DNA of 26,881 nucleotides, from the IMG/VR virus record IMGVR_UViG_3300034375_009923, positions 1-26,881 of that record, one strand, 5' to 3'. Each line of letters begins with the position of its first letter. Position 1 is the stretch's first letter. Both the position numbers and the translations under genes were made by a program. Positions 7,042-15,359 of this stretch are shown here, piece by piece. Source of the stretch: a virus. Under the pieces are notes generated by a model. The model worked only from the letters and a program-made list of their open reading frames with translations, had not been told where the DNA came from and did not search any database.

Positions 7042-7358
7042 TTTACTGTCCTTTCTTCAATACTACCATCTTCATGTTCCCATTCCTCTATAATTTTACC
7101 TTTTCTAGTATAAGAATTAATTAATTTAGGATATTCTGTTTCTGTATCAGATTCTTGTCCTAAACCTATGCTTTCCTCTTGTTTTATTGTATTTAAATTT
7201 TCACGTTGCTTATAAGTTTTAACAATTTTTCCTCCTTTTCCCAATAAATCTCCTCTAGCATTAACATTCATATTTCCTACTGCTACTGCAGTTTCATTTT
7301 TTTTAATTAGAGGAACAATATTAAAAGTTTTTCCTCTTGCAGTTTTGATCTCTTTCAT
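7038..7358 (-). CDS. Hypothetical conserved phage protein, 106 aa
   Basis: A hydrophilic product. The N-terminal part has TARGKTFNIVPLIKKNE followed by VAVGNMNVNARGDLLGKGGKIVKT, which I recognise loosely as a motif (N-x-RGD-x-LGKGG) found in small proteins of marine T4-like phages. The C-terminal 50 residues are rich in Glu, Lys and Thr and probably disordered. No function known. It sits between the DnaE fragment and the GroES-like gene, overlapping both by 4 bp. Confidence 0.55.
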   Translation of the reverse strand: MKEIKTARGKTFNIVPLIKKNETAVAVGNMNVNARGDLLGKGGKIVKTYKQRENLNTIKQEESIGLGQESDTETEYPKLINSYTRKGKIIEEWEHEDGSIEERTVK

Positions 7359-7831
7359 TTTAAAAATTCCTTTAAATCTAAATTGTATTTTAAACTATCC
7401 ACCTTATGAACTCCTATTAAATATAACAAATAAGAACTTACAGAGCTGCCTCTACCTACACCCCAAATTATTTTATTTTCTCGCATCACATCTACCAAAT
7501 AAATCATTAATTTTAAAATAATCAATAATCCTTTTTTATTATATATTGCTAATTCATAATCAACTCTATTTTGTTGACTTAGTTCTAAATTAAATTGTTT
7601 AAAAAAATCATATATATCAATATCTAAATACTTTTTAGGAATCATCCATTTTAAATCATTATGTTTTGTAGATATTTGTGTTTGTGATAGCTTGTTATAT
7701 TTTTTAACATCATTACAGTCTTCTAAAACAAATTTATTTATGTCTCCTCCTGACTGCAATATATCTATAGCTTTGTCAATAGGTAGTGTTATTTCACCTT
7801 TGCTATTAATATAATTATTGAACCACATCAT
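7355..7831 (-). CDS. Stand-alone DnaE (Pol III alpha) palm fragment with GRGSS motif
   Basis: A 158-aa protein whose last 70 residues match the start of the bacterial family-C polymerase palm: YELAIYNKKGLLIILKLMIY, then a NKIIWGVGRGSS block (residues 119-130), SYLLYLIGVHKVDSLKYNL and EFLK. DnaE has WGPGRGSAAGSLVAYLLGI at this point. The protein stops just after this region, before the catalytic Asp residues, and there is no PHP, thumb or finger domain. It cannot be a polymerase. It may bind nucleotide or primer end, or mimic part of DnaE. The ends are clean, with 4-bp overlaps on both sides, so it is not an obvious frameshift remnant. Confidence 0.7.
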   Translation of the reverse strand: MMWFNNYINSKGEITLPIDKAIDILQSGGDINKFVLEDCNDVKKYNKLSQTQISTKHNDLKWMIPKKYLDIDIYDFFKQFNLELSQQNRVDYELAIYNKKGLLIILKLMIYLVDVMRENKIIWGVGRGSSVSSYLLYLIGVHKVDSLKYNLDLKEFLK

Positions 7832-8037
7832 CCAATGTTTAAATAATTATTAAATTCCGACTTATTATTGTCAGCATCTTTATTTGTAAATTCTTTTTTC
7901 TTTTGATCTATTTCATTTTTAATTTGTGTCATTTGATAATATGCACTAGAATTGATACTTTTTTTATATTTTTCTAAAAAAACTTTTTCGTATTCTAATA
8001 AGTCTTCTAAGTTTTCAAAATTAGGTATCCAAAACAT
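7828..8037 (-). CDS. Hypothetical small coiled-coil-like protein, 69 aa
   Basis: Begins MFWIPNFENLEDLLEYEKVF and continues as a Lys/Glu-rich helix ending in an Asn- and Asp-rich tail. No membrane segment and no family recognised. It overlaps the upstream gene by 17 bp and the DnaE-fragment gene by 4 bp, which supports coupled translation within the long operon. Confidence 0.5.
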   Translation of the reverse strand: MFWIPNFENLEDLLEYEKVFLEKYKKSINSSAYYQMTQIKNEIDQKKKEFTNKDADNNKSEFNNYLNIG

Positions 8038-8359
8038 TTTTTAAATACTCATTATTATATATGATTTTATCTAATGCTAAATAATTTTTTTCTAAATCTA
8101 TGTTAATTAATTCAAATACAAATAAATCATAATTTATTTCATCAATTATTTTATAATGTTGTAGTTTTTTTCTACAAACTTCCCAATTTGCTGTAAAATA
8201 TCCTGTTCTGTTTATAATTTTTGGTTGGGTATTAGTACTTAATATAAAATCATTCAAATTATAAATTTTAGAATCTATTGTAATGTCACATACGTGAATG
8301 CAAGGATAAAAATCTGGACCAATTTGGCAAGTCAAACCAGATATAATAATATCAGTCAC
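8021..8359 (-). CDS. Hypothetical protein, 112 aa, GTG start
   Basis: GTG at 8359-8357 is preceded by GGAGATTT and overlaps the mazG stop (GTGA), so the start is well supported. The product has a beta-rich N-terminal half (TDIIISGLTCQIGPDFYPCIHVCDITID) with three Cys in 25 residues, and a helical C-terminal half with YKIIDEINYDLFVFELINIDLEKNYL. The Cys could bind metal, but the spacing matches no ribbon I know. Function unknown. Confidence 0.55.
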   Translation of the reverse strand: MTDIIISGLTCQIGPDFYPCIHVCDITIDSKIYNLNDFILSTNTQPKIINRTGYFTANWEVCRKKLQHYKIIDEINYDLFVFELINIDLEKNYLALDKIIYNNEYLKNVLDT

Positions 8360-8781
8360 AAATCTCCGTCTTTCCTATTTTCTGAAAACCAACTGTCAAA
8401 TTTTCCTCCAGGATATCTTTTAGCAAGCTTATCTATATTCATTTTTATAACTTCATTAGGATCAATATTGAGAGCCATACAACCTTGTACCCAATACCAA
8501 ATTATATCTCCTAGTTCTCGTTTCATGTGCCATTCTGTATCTGAATCACATGGCTTTCCCTGGAAAATTATTTTTTTAACAATTTCAGCAAACTCTCCTG
8601 ATTCACTTGATAGACCAATGGCTGCTGTAAGCATTCTAGGAATATTAACACTGTCATCTACGTGAGGTCCTGCCTCTAAACTAGCTAATCTACTTGCAAA
8701 ATCACTATATTGTTTACTTTCTTTGCTTGTAACTGAATCTACAAATTCAGCATAATCATTTAAATTGACATTTGCATCCAT
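8356..8781 (-). CDS. mazG: MazG-like nucleotide pyrophosphohydrolase
   Basis: A 141-aa all-alpha NTP-PPase. The metal-binding signature is visible as SSESGEFAEIVKK (E-x-x-E type, about residue 57) followed by MKRELGDIIWYWVQG (E-x-x-D, about residue 85). ALNIDPNEVIKMNIDKLAKRYP is the usual closing block of the MazG/phage pyrophosphatase family. Such enzymes hydrolyse dNTPs or alarmones and are common in marine T4-like phages, where they have been proposed to adjust host nucleotide or ppGpp levels. It overlaps the A-type carrier gene by 22 bp. RBS CAGGAAAA is clear. Confidence 0.85.
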   Translation of the reverse strand: MDANVNLNDYAEFVDSVTSKESKQYSDFASRLASLEAGPHVDDSVNIPRMLTAAIGLSSESGEFAEIVKKIIFQGKPCDSDTEWHMKRELGDIIWYWVQGCMALNIDPNEVIKMNIDKLAKRYPGGKFDSWFSENRKDGDL

Positions 8782-9131
8782 GATGGTTTTTCCTGAAATT
8801 CAAAGTTATCCGGAATGCTAAAACTGGTGCTACATCCACAAGTAGCTTTAGCACGGGGGTTATTGTAACGTGGACCTGGAGCAGCAAGATCAGTATTCCA
8901 ATCAATCTCCAATCCATCTATTAAAAGATGACTTTTTCTATCTACACAAATATTAACATCTTTGTCTGTGAACACATGATCTCTTTCTTCTGGAAAGTCA
9001 AATTCTAACACATATTCATATCCGGCGCAACCTCCTCCTTTAACTTGTACACGTAAATGTTTGTCAGTTGCTTCCTGATCTTCTGCTAATCTTTTAAAAT
9101 TTTTTGCTGCTAAATTTGTTAAATGTATCAT
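8760..9131 (-). CDS. sufA: A-type Fe-S carrier (SufA/IscA/HesB family)
   Basis: A 123-aa carrier that takes new Fe-S clusters from SufBCD to target proteins. The three ligand cysteines are in place: Cys35 in KGGGCAGYEY, and Cys98 and Cys100 in ATCGCSTSF, the C-x(62)-C-x-C spacing of the family. The C terminus is extended by about 20 residues (PDNFEFQEKPSWMQ) compared with typical 107-120 aa members. It is the last suf gene in the run and overlaps the mazG start. RBS AAGGAGAT is strong. Assignment as SufA rather than ErpA or IscA comes from context. Confidence 0.9.
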   Translation of the reverse strand: MIHLTNLAAKNFKRLAEDQEATDKHLRVQVKGGGCAGYEYVLEFDFPEERDHVFTDKDVNICVDRKSHLLIDGLEIDWNTDLAAPGPRYNNPRAKATCGCSTSFSIPDNFEFQEKPSWMQMSI

Positions 9132-9502
9132 TAATCATCTCCTTTTCCTGGATTGGTGCTAATGTGTTCTCTTTTTTCTGGATCTCCATCATAACCTTTT
9201 TGTGGATTCCATTTATCAGCATCTTCTAGAGGCCCCCTATTTTCTGTAATATTAGGCCATACTTTACTAAATTTAGTATTGACTTGTAACCAAAAATCTA
9301 TTTTTTCTCTAGGCGTTTCTTTATGTGTGTCAGGAATAATAGCTTTTGCAGGACATTCAGGTTTACATACTCCACAATCAATACATTGATCAGGATCAAT
9401 TACTATCATGTTTTCACCTTCGTAAAAACAATCTACTGGACATACTTCTACACAATCCAAATATTTACATTTAACACATTCTCCTGTAACAATATATGTC
9501 AT
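9131..9502 (-). CDS. fdxA: Seven-iron ferredoxin (FdxA type)
   Basis: A 123-aa protein with nine cysteines at 9, 12, 17, 21, 25, 40, 43, 46 and 50. This is the pattern of Azotobacter ferredoxin I, shifted by one (one 3Fe-4S and one 4Fe-4S cluster). The blocks [20 protein letters not shown] and [16 protein letters not shown] are nearly standard, and [10 protein letters not shown] matches the FdxA C-terminal region. A charged 25-residue tail follows. It carries electrons at low potential and is itself an Fe-S client, lying between sufT and sufA in the operon. RBS AGAGGAT is present. Confidence 0.93.
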   Translation of the reverse strand: MTYIVTGECVKCKYLDCVEVCPVDCFYEGENMIVIDPDQCIDCGVCKPECPAKAIIPDTHKETPREKIDFWLQVNTKFSKVWPNITENRGPLEDADKWNPQKGYDGDPEKREHISTNPGKGDD

Positions 9503-9882
9503 TCTGAATCCTCTATTTGGCGATGCATCATATCATAATCATATTCATATATAGGTTGGCTCATTGAGTACATATCCATTTCTGCTTGAGCTTCTTCACT
9601 CATCATATGTGGTCCCCACTCAGGATCAAAAGTAATGTTTACATCACAAGTTTTTATACTATCTATATTTAATACTGCTTCTTTGACCCATTCAGGTAAT
9701 TCTTCTGCTACTGGACAAAAAGGACTTGTTAAACTCATTAAAATTTTAATATTTTCTGAATCTTCAACATCTATATTATATATTAATCCTATGTCGTAAA
9801 TATTTATTGGTATTTCAGGATCATAAACAGTTTTTAACTGTTCTATAATTTCATCCTTTAAGGATTGCATCAAGTTCACCAT
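9499..9882 (-). CDS. sufT: SufT-like MIP18/DUF59 Fe-S maturation factor
   Basis: A DUF59 protein of up to 127 aa. Visible signatures are [37 protein letters not shown] with the conserved Cys at about residue 56, and [20 protein letters not shown]. SufT proteins help load clusters onto recipient enzymes. The C-terminal 20 residues are Tyr-, Met- and Asp-rich and unusual. The start could be the ATG at 9882 or the one at 9870; both overlap the glutaredoxin gene and neither has a strong Shine-Dalgarno sequence, so coupled translation is likely. It overlaps fdxA by 4 bp. Confidence 0.88.
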   Translation of the reverse strand: MVNLMQSLKDEIIEQLKTVYDPEIPINIYDIGLIYNIDVEDSENIKILMSLTSPFCPVAEELPEWVKEAVLNIDSIKTCDVNITFDPEWGPHMMSEEAQAEMDMYSMSQPIYEYDYDMMHRQIEDSE

Positions 9883-10156
9883 TTAGATATAATTCTGTTA
9901 TTATGTCGCAACCTCCTAAAAATTCTCCCTTCACATATAACTGAGGGATTGTAGGCCAATCACTGTATTCTTTTATTGCCTGCCGTAGTTGAGGATTCAT
10001 CAAAACATCTTCTGAGTTATATTCGGCATTTAAAACTTCCAAAATATGTACAACTTTGGCACTAAAACCACATTGGGGTTCCTCTGGAGTCCCTTTCATG
10101 TATAACATAACTTTATTATTAGTTATAGCTTCATCTATTTGTTGTTTAATGTCCAC
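9851..10156 (-). CDS. grxD: Monothiol glutaredoxin (Grx4/GrxD, CGFS type)
   Basis: A 101-aa protein with the CGFS active site at residues 29-32, preceded by MLYMKGTPEEPQ and followed by TIPQLYVKGEFLGGCDI, the glutathione- and cluster-binding segment. CGFS glutaredoxins bind a bridging [2Fe-2S] cluster as dimers and pass it on, often with A-type carriers. The start is GTG at 10156-10154, with AAAGGAAA upstream. Overlaps of 11 bp with sufE and 32 bp with sufT place it firmly in the suf run. The length is typical. Confidence 0.95.
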   Translation of the reverse strand: MDIKQQIDEAITNNKVMLYMKGTPEEPQCGFSAKVVHILEVLNAEYNSEDVLMNPQLRQAIKEYSDWPTIPQLYVKGEFLGGCDIITELYLNGELDAILKG

Positions 10157-10523
10157 TTTTAATTTCCTTTAATTTAAAAATAAGATTTACCATGCCATTA
10201 GATCTACTAGGACTTAAAACAAACCCTAACTTTGTAATCATTTTAGGATCAAATAACTTGGATTCTTCTACAGTAAAATTATTAAATAAATCACAAAACA
10301 TTGCTGCTAATCCTTTTGTAATAACAGCATCTGCTTCACTTTTAATTATATTATCATCTATGTTAATCCATAAATTACTAGCGCATCCGGGAATTAGATT
10401 ACGTTCTACACACTTATCTTTTGGTAAAACAGGGCTATGATTTGCCCAATCTAATATATTTTGGTATCTATCAAAATTGTCAAGTCCTTTAAATTCTTCT
10501 ATTAGTGCAGAAAAATGATCCAT
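10146..10523 (-). CDS. sufE: SufE sulfur-transfer protein
   Basis: A 125-aa protein that accepts persulfide sulfur from SufS and passes it to SufB. The sulfur-accepting Cys47 lies in NLIPGCASNLW, the SufE active-site loop. DNFDRYQNILDWANHSPVLP matches the family N terminus, and SKLFDPKMITKLGFVLSPSRSNGM the C terminus. It is slightly shorter than E. coli SufE (138 aa). It lies two genes downstream of sufS, separated by rpiB, and overlaps the grxD gene. Confidence 0.93.
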   Translation of the reverse strand: MDHFSALIEEFKGLDNFDRYQNILDWANHSPVLPKDKCVERNLIPGCASNLWINIDDNIIKSEADAVITKGLAAMFCDLFNNFTVEESKLFDPKMITKLGFVLSPSRSNGMVNLIFKLKEIKSGH

Positions 10524-10525
10524 AT

Positions 10526-10951
10526 TTAACTAAATTTTCTAATTCTAGTTTCGTGTCTTCCGCCTTCGAACTCTGTTTTAAGAAAAATATTAACAATATC
10601 TCTTACAATAGAAGGATTCACTGTCCTTGCTCCTAAACATAATACATTTGCATCATTGTGTTTCCTAGTCATTTCTGCAGCATAAACATCATTACATAGT
10701 GCTGCCCGAATAGTAACAATCTTGTTTGCAGCCATACTCATACCTATACCTGTGCCGCAAACTAAAATACCAAAGTCTGCACGATCCTGCAAAATTTCAG
10801 CACACACTTTTTTAGCATAATCTGGATAATCAACACTATCAGGTGTATTGCAACCTAAATCTGTTATTTCAATATTATGTTGCTTCAAATGATCTACAAT
10901 CATGTCTTTTACTAAATAACCTGCATGATCACTTCCTATTGCTATACGCAT
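10526..10951 (-). CDS. rpiB: Ribose-5-phosphate isomerase B
   Basis: A 141-aa enzyme that interconverts ribose-5-phosphate and ribulose-5-phosphate. MRIAIGSDHAGYLVKD is the phosphate-binding start. Cys65 in GILVCGTGIGMSMAANK and His98 in MTRKHNDANVLCLGAR are the catalytic residues of RpiB. Full length and intact. It could feed ribose-5-phosphate into nucleotide synthesis, as other phage pentose-phosphate genes are thought to do. Its place inside the suf run, 2 bp from both sufS and sufE, is odd and is discussed as a finding. Confidence 0.94.
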   Translation of the reverse strand: MRIAIGSDHAGYLVKDMIVDHLKQHNIEITDLGCNTPDSVDYPDYAKKVCAEILQDRADFGILVCGTGIGMSMAANKIVTIRAALCNDVYAAEMTRKHNDANVLCLGARTVNPSIVRDIVNIFLKTEFEGGRHETRIRKFS

Positions 10952-10953
10952 GT

Positions 10954-12141
10954 TTACTCTTTGTTGGAATTTTTAGTTAATGTATCTAAACTTTTTTGTA
11001 AAGCTACTTTAAACATTTTAACATCTTTTTCATCATTAATCAAGCCTGAACTTGCTCTTACTACACCTTTTTTACTTATACGTTTTACATAAGGCTCTGC
11101 ACATAAATTACCTCCCCTAACGGCAACATTCTGTGATCCTAATAAACTTGCAACATCAAAAGCATCAAACTCTGATATAAAGCTACAAATGCAATCTGAG
11201 TTTTCATTAACAACTTCACAATTCAACCCTTTTACAATAATATTTAATTCTTGGATAATCTCTTTTGAATACTCTTTTGCTTTTTCTCTACCAATGTCTG
11301 TTAAAAAATTACAAGATTCTGCAAAACCCAATGCTCCAGCAATATTAGGAGTTCCAGCTTCAAACTTAGCAACTCCTTCACTGTATACTGCATTACCGAT
11401 AGTAACTCTGTCTACAGTACCTCCACCTACTTGCCAAGGTTTCATTTTTTCTAATAATTTTTGGTCTACACATAAAGCACCTATACCAGTAGGTCCGTAC
11501 ATTTTATGAGCACCAAAACTAACAAAATCTGCTTTAGGATAGGTATGATATTTAATACTTTGTGCTGCATCAACATGCAAGTAACAATCAAAAGTTTTAG
11601 CAAAATAAGCTATTTTTTCTAAAGGTTGCTCTATACCTGATACGTTCCCTACATGAGCTAATGTTAATAATTTTCGTTTACTAATACTTTGTGTGCTTTT
11701 TAAAACATCTTGCAGGTTATCTAAATCTATCAAACCATTGTTGTCGTACTCTAGCCAATATATTTTTACACCTTGCCTTTGTTGTAACTCGATCCAGGGC
11801 AGCATGTTACTGTGATGCTCACAACTTGGAACATATATACCATCATCTTTTCCCCAGTCGCTACAAAAACTATAAGCTAATAAGTTAATACTTTCCGTTG
11901 TTCCTCTTGTAAAAATACACTCAGGAGAACTAAACCCTGCAAATTCTGCAACTGTTTCTCTAGCATTTTCATATGCTACAGTAGCTTGTTGTCCTAGTTC
12001 GTGTGGAGAGCGATGTATGTTAGCTCTCATTTTTTCGTAGTATTTGTATTCACTATTAATTACTGATGTAGCTGTAGGGCTTGTGGCAGCATTATCAAAA
12101 TATGCCCATTCATCGTTATTATGAAATAAGTCTTTGAACAT
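10954..12141 (-). CDS. sufS: SufS cysteine desulfurase
   Basis: A 395-aa PLP enzyme that removes sulfur from cysteine to start cluster assembly. Visible features: AYFDNAATSPT at the N terminus, VPSCEHHSNMLPW (PLP-stacking His), VDAAQSIKYHTY (PLP Asp), SFGAHKMYGPTG with the Schiff-base Lys at about 213, and RGGNLCAEP with the active Cys at about 347. In typical SufS the last motif is R-x-GHHCA; here HH is replaced by NL. The ATG at 12141 is preferred over the TTG at 12144 because of an upstream GAGAG. It overlaps sufD by 23 bp. Confidence 0.95.
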   Translation of the reverse strand: MFKDLFHNNDEWAYFDNAATSPTATSVINSEYKYYEKMRANIHRSPHELGQQATVAYENARETVAEFAGFSSPECIFTRGTTESINLLAYSFCSDWGKDDGIYVPSCEHHSNMLPWIELQQRQGVKIYWLEYDNNGLIDLDNLQDVLKSTQSISKRKLLTLAHVGNVSGIEQPLEKIAYFAKTFDCYLHVDAAQSIKYHTYPKADFVSFGAHKMYGPTGIGALCVDQKLLEKMKPWQVGGGTVDRVTIGNAVYSEGVAKFEAGTPNIAGALGFAESCNFLTDIGREKAKEYSKEIIQELNIIVKGLNCEVVNENSDCICSFISEFDAFDVASLLGSQNVAVRGGNLCAEPYVKRISKKGVVRASSGLINDEKDVKMFKVALQKSLDTLTKNSNKE

Positions 12142-12703
12142 CAATTAATCTCTCTATGTGTTTATCAGCTTCTGCTGATTGTACTAGCATTGAATTAATA
12201 ATTCCCTGTAACAACAGCTCTTTTGCATTTTTAATTCCTCTAGTATTAAGATAGAAAAGCTGATCTGCATTAAAATATCCCATTGAGCATCCATGACTAC
12301 ATTCTACACTATCTGTATGGATATATAAATCAGGTCGTGCTAGTATTACACTAGAATTATGAAGCAAAAAGTTTTTGATATTTACATGAGCTGAATTGGC
12401 TTTAGTACCTTTGTTAATTGTAACTCCTACAACATTGGTGATACTACTATCTTTGCCTGCAATGTTGAGTGACTTTACAGTTACTGAATTATTATTACCA
12501 GTACATTTAATATTTATATTCACTTCTGTTTCAAAATCAACAGCAGTATTTACAATATAAACATTGGCATTATTATTATTACCAAGGTTGATAGATGTAT
12601 TTATCTGTTCTGAAGCACCATAATAACCAAATATCTCCAAATTTGCATAGTGATAAACTTGATTAGATTTAACATCTTTAAGTGAACTGATTATATCCTT
12701 CAT
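12119..12703 (-). CDS. sufD: Half-length SufD scaffold protein
   Basis: A 194-aa protein, less than half of cellular SufD (about 420 aa). It keeps the end of the beta-helix and the C-terminal domain: INIKCTGNNNSVTVKSLNIAG strands, HNSSVILARPDLYIHTDSVE, then CSHGCSMGYFNADQLFYLNTRGI. The His in CSHG corresponds to the SufD His360 thought to help form the cluster at the SufB-SufD interface. The N-terminal helical domain is missing. No stop or frameshift remnant is seen: the start lies within the sufC end (26-bp overlap). This looks like a streamlined working SufD that still pairs with SufB and SufC. Confidence 0.85.
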   Translation of the reverse strand: MKDIISSLKDVKSNQVYHYANLEIFGYYGASEQINTSINLGNNNNANVYIVNTAVDFETEVNINIKCTGNNNSVTVKSLNIAGKDSSITNVVGVTINKGTKANSAHVNIKNFLLHNSSVILARPDLYIHTDSVECSHGCSMGYFNADQLFYLNTRGIKNAKELLLQGIINSMLVQSAEADKHIERLIDVQRLIS

Positions 12704-13391
12704 TTTTTATTTTTTGTAACATATTTGGTTTATAAGTATTCAATTTGGAGTTTGCTATTACATGAACTTGTGATGGCTGCAAATAGTCATATAACTTAAA
12801 GTTGTGACTTACAACAATACAAGCAGTATCAGATGTTAAATAATTTTTAATTAGTTCTGCTATAATATGCAATGCATCTACATCTAGTCCACTATCGATT
12901 TCATCTAGTAACAACAATTTGGGTTTAAGCATCAGCATTTGTAAAATTTCCATTTTTTTACGCTCTCCACCACTAGCATTCAAATTGAACAAACGTTGGT
13001 GCCAATCTTGTCCTAGTTCTAACTTATTTGCATTATCTTTAAATTCAGTTAGTATTTGTTTAATTTTAACTGTGCTATCACGTTCTCTTACAGATTCTCT
13101 AACAACAGCCATGTTACTGATTCCTTCTATTTCTATAGGCTGTTGAAATGTCATGAATATTCCAGCTTTTGATCTTTCATCTGGAGGCAACTCTGTAATG
13201 TCTTTGTCGTTAAAAAATGTTTTACCTGTTACATCAAAAGTTTTTCCCATTATTGCATTTAATAATGAACTTTTGCCACTGCCATTTGGTCCAAGCAAGG
13301 CATGTATTTCACCTGGATTGATAGCAAAGTTTACCTTGTCTAATAATTTTTTTCCATTAATACTAACAGAATAATCTAGTAATCTAAGCAT
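12678..13391 (-). CDS. sufC: SufC ATPase of the SufBCD scaffold
   Basis: A 237-aa ABC-type ATPase. Walker A GPNGSGKS is at 34-41, the Q-loop FQQP at 81-84, the signature ASGGERKK at 138-145, Walker B LLLLDEIDSGLDVD at about 158-171, and the H-loop His at 195 in VVSHN. SufC binds SufB and SufD and changes the scaffold's shape on ATP binding. It has no membrane partner here, as expected. AAGGAGA lies right before the ATG. It overlaps sufD by 26 bp and the upstream small gene by 8 bp. Confidence 0.96.
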   Translation of the reverse strand: MLRLLDYSVSINGKKLLDKVNFAINPGEIHALLGPNGSGKSSLLNAIMGKTFDVTGKTFFNDKDITELPPDERSKAGIFMTFQQPIEIEGISNMAVVRESVRERDSTVKIKQILTEFKDNANKLELGQDWHQRLFNLNASGGERKKMEILQMLMLKPKLLLLDEIDSGLDVDALHIIAELIKNYLTSDTACIVVSHNFKLYDYLQPSQVHVIANSKLNTYKPNMLQKIKNEGYNQFT

Positions 13392-13650
13392 GTCTCCTTT
13401 TTGCTTCTAAAGCCTGTTGTCTTAATACATTTGCATTGTGTTCACAAATAAGAGCTTCTATTTCACAAACCTCAGCGTGAAGTTCATCTTTTCTAGCTTG
13501 TAGTTTACTTAAAACATCTTGAGGTATAACATTATTTACAAAATAATTTTCTTTAGTATATTTTAGCATAATATTATCTGTGTACCAGGTTTTACGAAGT
13601 TGTTCTACTTTTCTTGCATTTTCTGCTATTAAATCTCTATAATCTGACAT
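13384..13650 (-). CDS. Unknown 88-aa coiled-coil protein between sufB and sufC
   Basis: A soluble, mostly helical product with a likely coiled coil from residue 45 on (LSKLQARKDELHAEVCEIEA) and a basic C terminus. It has two Cys (about residues 62 and 69) and no known Fe-S motif. It overlaps sufC by 8 bp and follows sufB by 18 bp. I do not recognise it. Its fixed position within the scaffold genes suggests a phage-specific partner of SufB or SufC, but nothing in the sequence proves that. Confidence 0.6.
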   Translation of the reverse strand: MSDYRDLIAENARKVEQLRKTWYTDNIMLKYTKENYFVNNVIPQDVLSKLQARKDELHAEVCEIEALICEHNANVLRQQALEAKRRHA

Positions 13651-13668
13651 ATAATTTTTTATTGATTG

Positions 13669-15093
13669 TTATCCTATTGCTCCTTCTAACTGTACTTCTA
13701 ATAATTTATTTGCTTCTGCAGCAAATTCCAAAGGTAATTTATTAAATACATCTTTACAAAAACCATTTAGTATAAGAGTACTTGCTTTTTCTGGACATAA
13801 ACCTCTTGTATTAAGATAGTATAGTTGATCTTCGTTTAACTTACTAGTGGTTGCCTCATGTTCTATTATAGCATCTTTTCTACTATTTTCAATATAAGGA
13901 ATTGTTACAGCACTACATTTGTTTCCTAATAACAAACTATCACACTGAGTAAAATTCCTGGCACCTTGTGCTTCATCAGCCACCCTTACTAAACCTCTAT
14001 AAGCATTACTACTTGATCCTGCTGATATTCCTTTACTGATTATCCTGCTTCTGGTATTTTTACCTAAATGGATCATCTTGGTTCCAGTGTCTGCAACTTG
14101 ATGATTATTTGTGAGTGCAACACTGTAAAATTCTCCTATACTGTTATCTCCACGTAAAATACAACTAGGATATTTCCAGGTTATCGCACTACCAGTCTCT
14201 ACTTGTGTCCAACTAATTTTGCTTTTGTTACCTTTACACAAACCACGTTTGGTTACAAAATTATAAATACCACCTTTTCCGTTTTCATCTCCTGGGTACC
14301 AATTTTGTATTGTACTATATTTAATTTCAGAATTTTCCATAGCTACTAGCTCTACTATTGCAGCATGTAGTTGATTTTCATCTCTCATTGGAGCCGTACA
14401 ACCTTCTAAGTAACTCACATAACTGTTGTCGTCTGCAATAATTAATGTCCTTTCAAACTGTCCTGTTTCACGTTCGTTTATACGGAAATAAGTGCTTAAC
14501 TCTAATGGACATCTAACTCCTTTAGGAATATAAACAAAACTACCATCACTGAACACTGCAGCATTTAAGCAAGCCCAAAAATTATCAGTATATGGTACAA
14601 CTGTACCCAAATACTTTTTAATAATATCTGGACACTTCTGTACACCTTCATTAAAACTACCAAATATAATTCCTTGCTCAGCAAGTTTTTCTTTGTATGT
14701 AGTACCTAAACTAACACTATCAAATACAGCATCAACAGCAACACCTGCTAATGCAGCCTGTTCTTTTAGTGGTATACCTAATTTTTCAAAATCAGCTAAA
14801 ATTGCAGGGTCAACTTCTTCTAAACTTTTAGGACGATTTTTAGGTTGACTGTAGTAGTGAATGTCTTGAAGATCAATACTTGATAAATTAAAACTGGCCC
14901 ATTTAGGTTGTTTTAAAGTAAGCAATCGCTTATATGCCTTTAAACGATACTCTAATAACCAACTAGGTTCAGAATTTTTTTCGCTTATAGCACGAATTGT
15001 ATTTTCAGACAATCCTTTACTGAATACCTCAGATTCAACATCAGTAACAAATCCAGCATTGTATTTTTGATTGACTATGTTTTCTATACTCAT
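13669..15093 (-). CDS. sufB: SufB Fe-S scaffold protein
   Basis: A 474-aa protein, close to full cellular length (about 480-495). It has [37 protein letters not shown] and the long beta-helix region with [33 protein letters not shown] contains the Cys equivalent to E. coli SufB Cys405, and [19 protein letters not shown] carries the conserved Glu-His-Glu. These are the residues implicated in sulfur acceptance and cluster formation. The C terminus ([21 protein letters not shown]) is typical. It overlaps the upstream gene by 4 bp. No catalytic residue appears to be lost. Confidence 0.97.
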   Translation of the reverse strand: MSIENIVNQKYNAGFVTDVESEVFSKGLSENTIRAISEKNSEPSWLLEYRLKAYKRLLTLKQPKWASFNLSSIDLQDIHYYSQPKNRPKSLEEVDPAILADFEKLGIPLKEQAALAGVAVDAVFDSVSLGTTYKEKLAEQGIIFGSFNEGVQKCPDIIKKYLGTVVPYTDNFWACLNAAVFSDGSFVYIPKGVRCPLELSTYFRINERETGQFERTLIIADDNSYVSYLEGCTAPMRDENQLHAAIVELVAMENSEIKYSTIQNWYPGDENGKGGIYNFVTKRGLCKGNKSKISWTQVETGSAITWKYPSCILRGDNSIGEFYSVALTNNHQVADTGTKMIHLGKNTRSRIISKGISAGSSSNAYRGLVRVADEAQGARNFTQCDSLLLGNKCSAVTIPYIENSRKDAIIEHEATTSKLNEDQLYYLNTRGLCPEKASTLILNGFCKDVFNKLPLEFAAEANKLLEVQLEGAIG

Positions 15094-15359
15094 TTATATT
15101 TCATTAAAAATAAACTTAAATTACTCTGTTTTTTAAATCTAAGGAAAAGCTTTTGTACAAAAGCATACTTTCTACTTGACCAGTCTTTACCATTAGGTCC
15201 CAATTCTGATTCTAACAAGGTATTCATTGCACTACACCATCTGGGAAATCCATTATTAGTTAAACTTTTCTCTTTCCATTCATCACTAGGTCTAAGTATA
15301 ACTAACCAATAATATGGATGTGCTTCAATTTCATTAACTTCTAATATATCAAATATCAT
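15090..15359 (-). CDS. Hypothetical protein, 89 aa
   Basis: Begins [20 protein letters not shown] and has a Trp- and Lys-rich centre ([30 protein letters not shown]) with a basic C terminus. No membrane segment and no family recognised. It overlaps sufB and the exonuclease gene by 4 bp each, a pattern shared by the whole run. Function unknown. Confidence 0.55.
   Translation of the reverse strand: MIFDILEVNEIEAHPYYWLVILRPSDEWKEKSLTNNGFPRWCSAMNTLLESELGPNGKDWSSRKYAFVQKLFLRFKKQSNLSLFLMKYK

Noticed and set aside
9801-9808. AATAAATA on the minus strand inside sufT
   Set aside because: It is deep in a coding region with no nearby gene start placed for it; chance matches are expected in AT-rich sequence.
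12119-12703. Short sufD as a pseudogene caused by frameshift
   Set aside because: The missing part is N-terminal, where sufC occupies the DNA with an intact frame. No remnant of SufD N-terminal sequence is seen in other frames.
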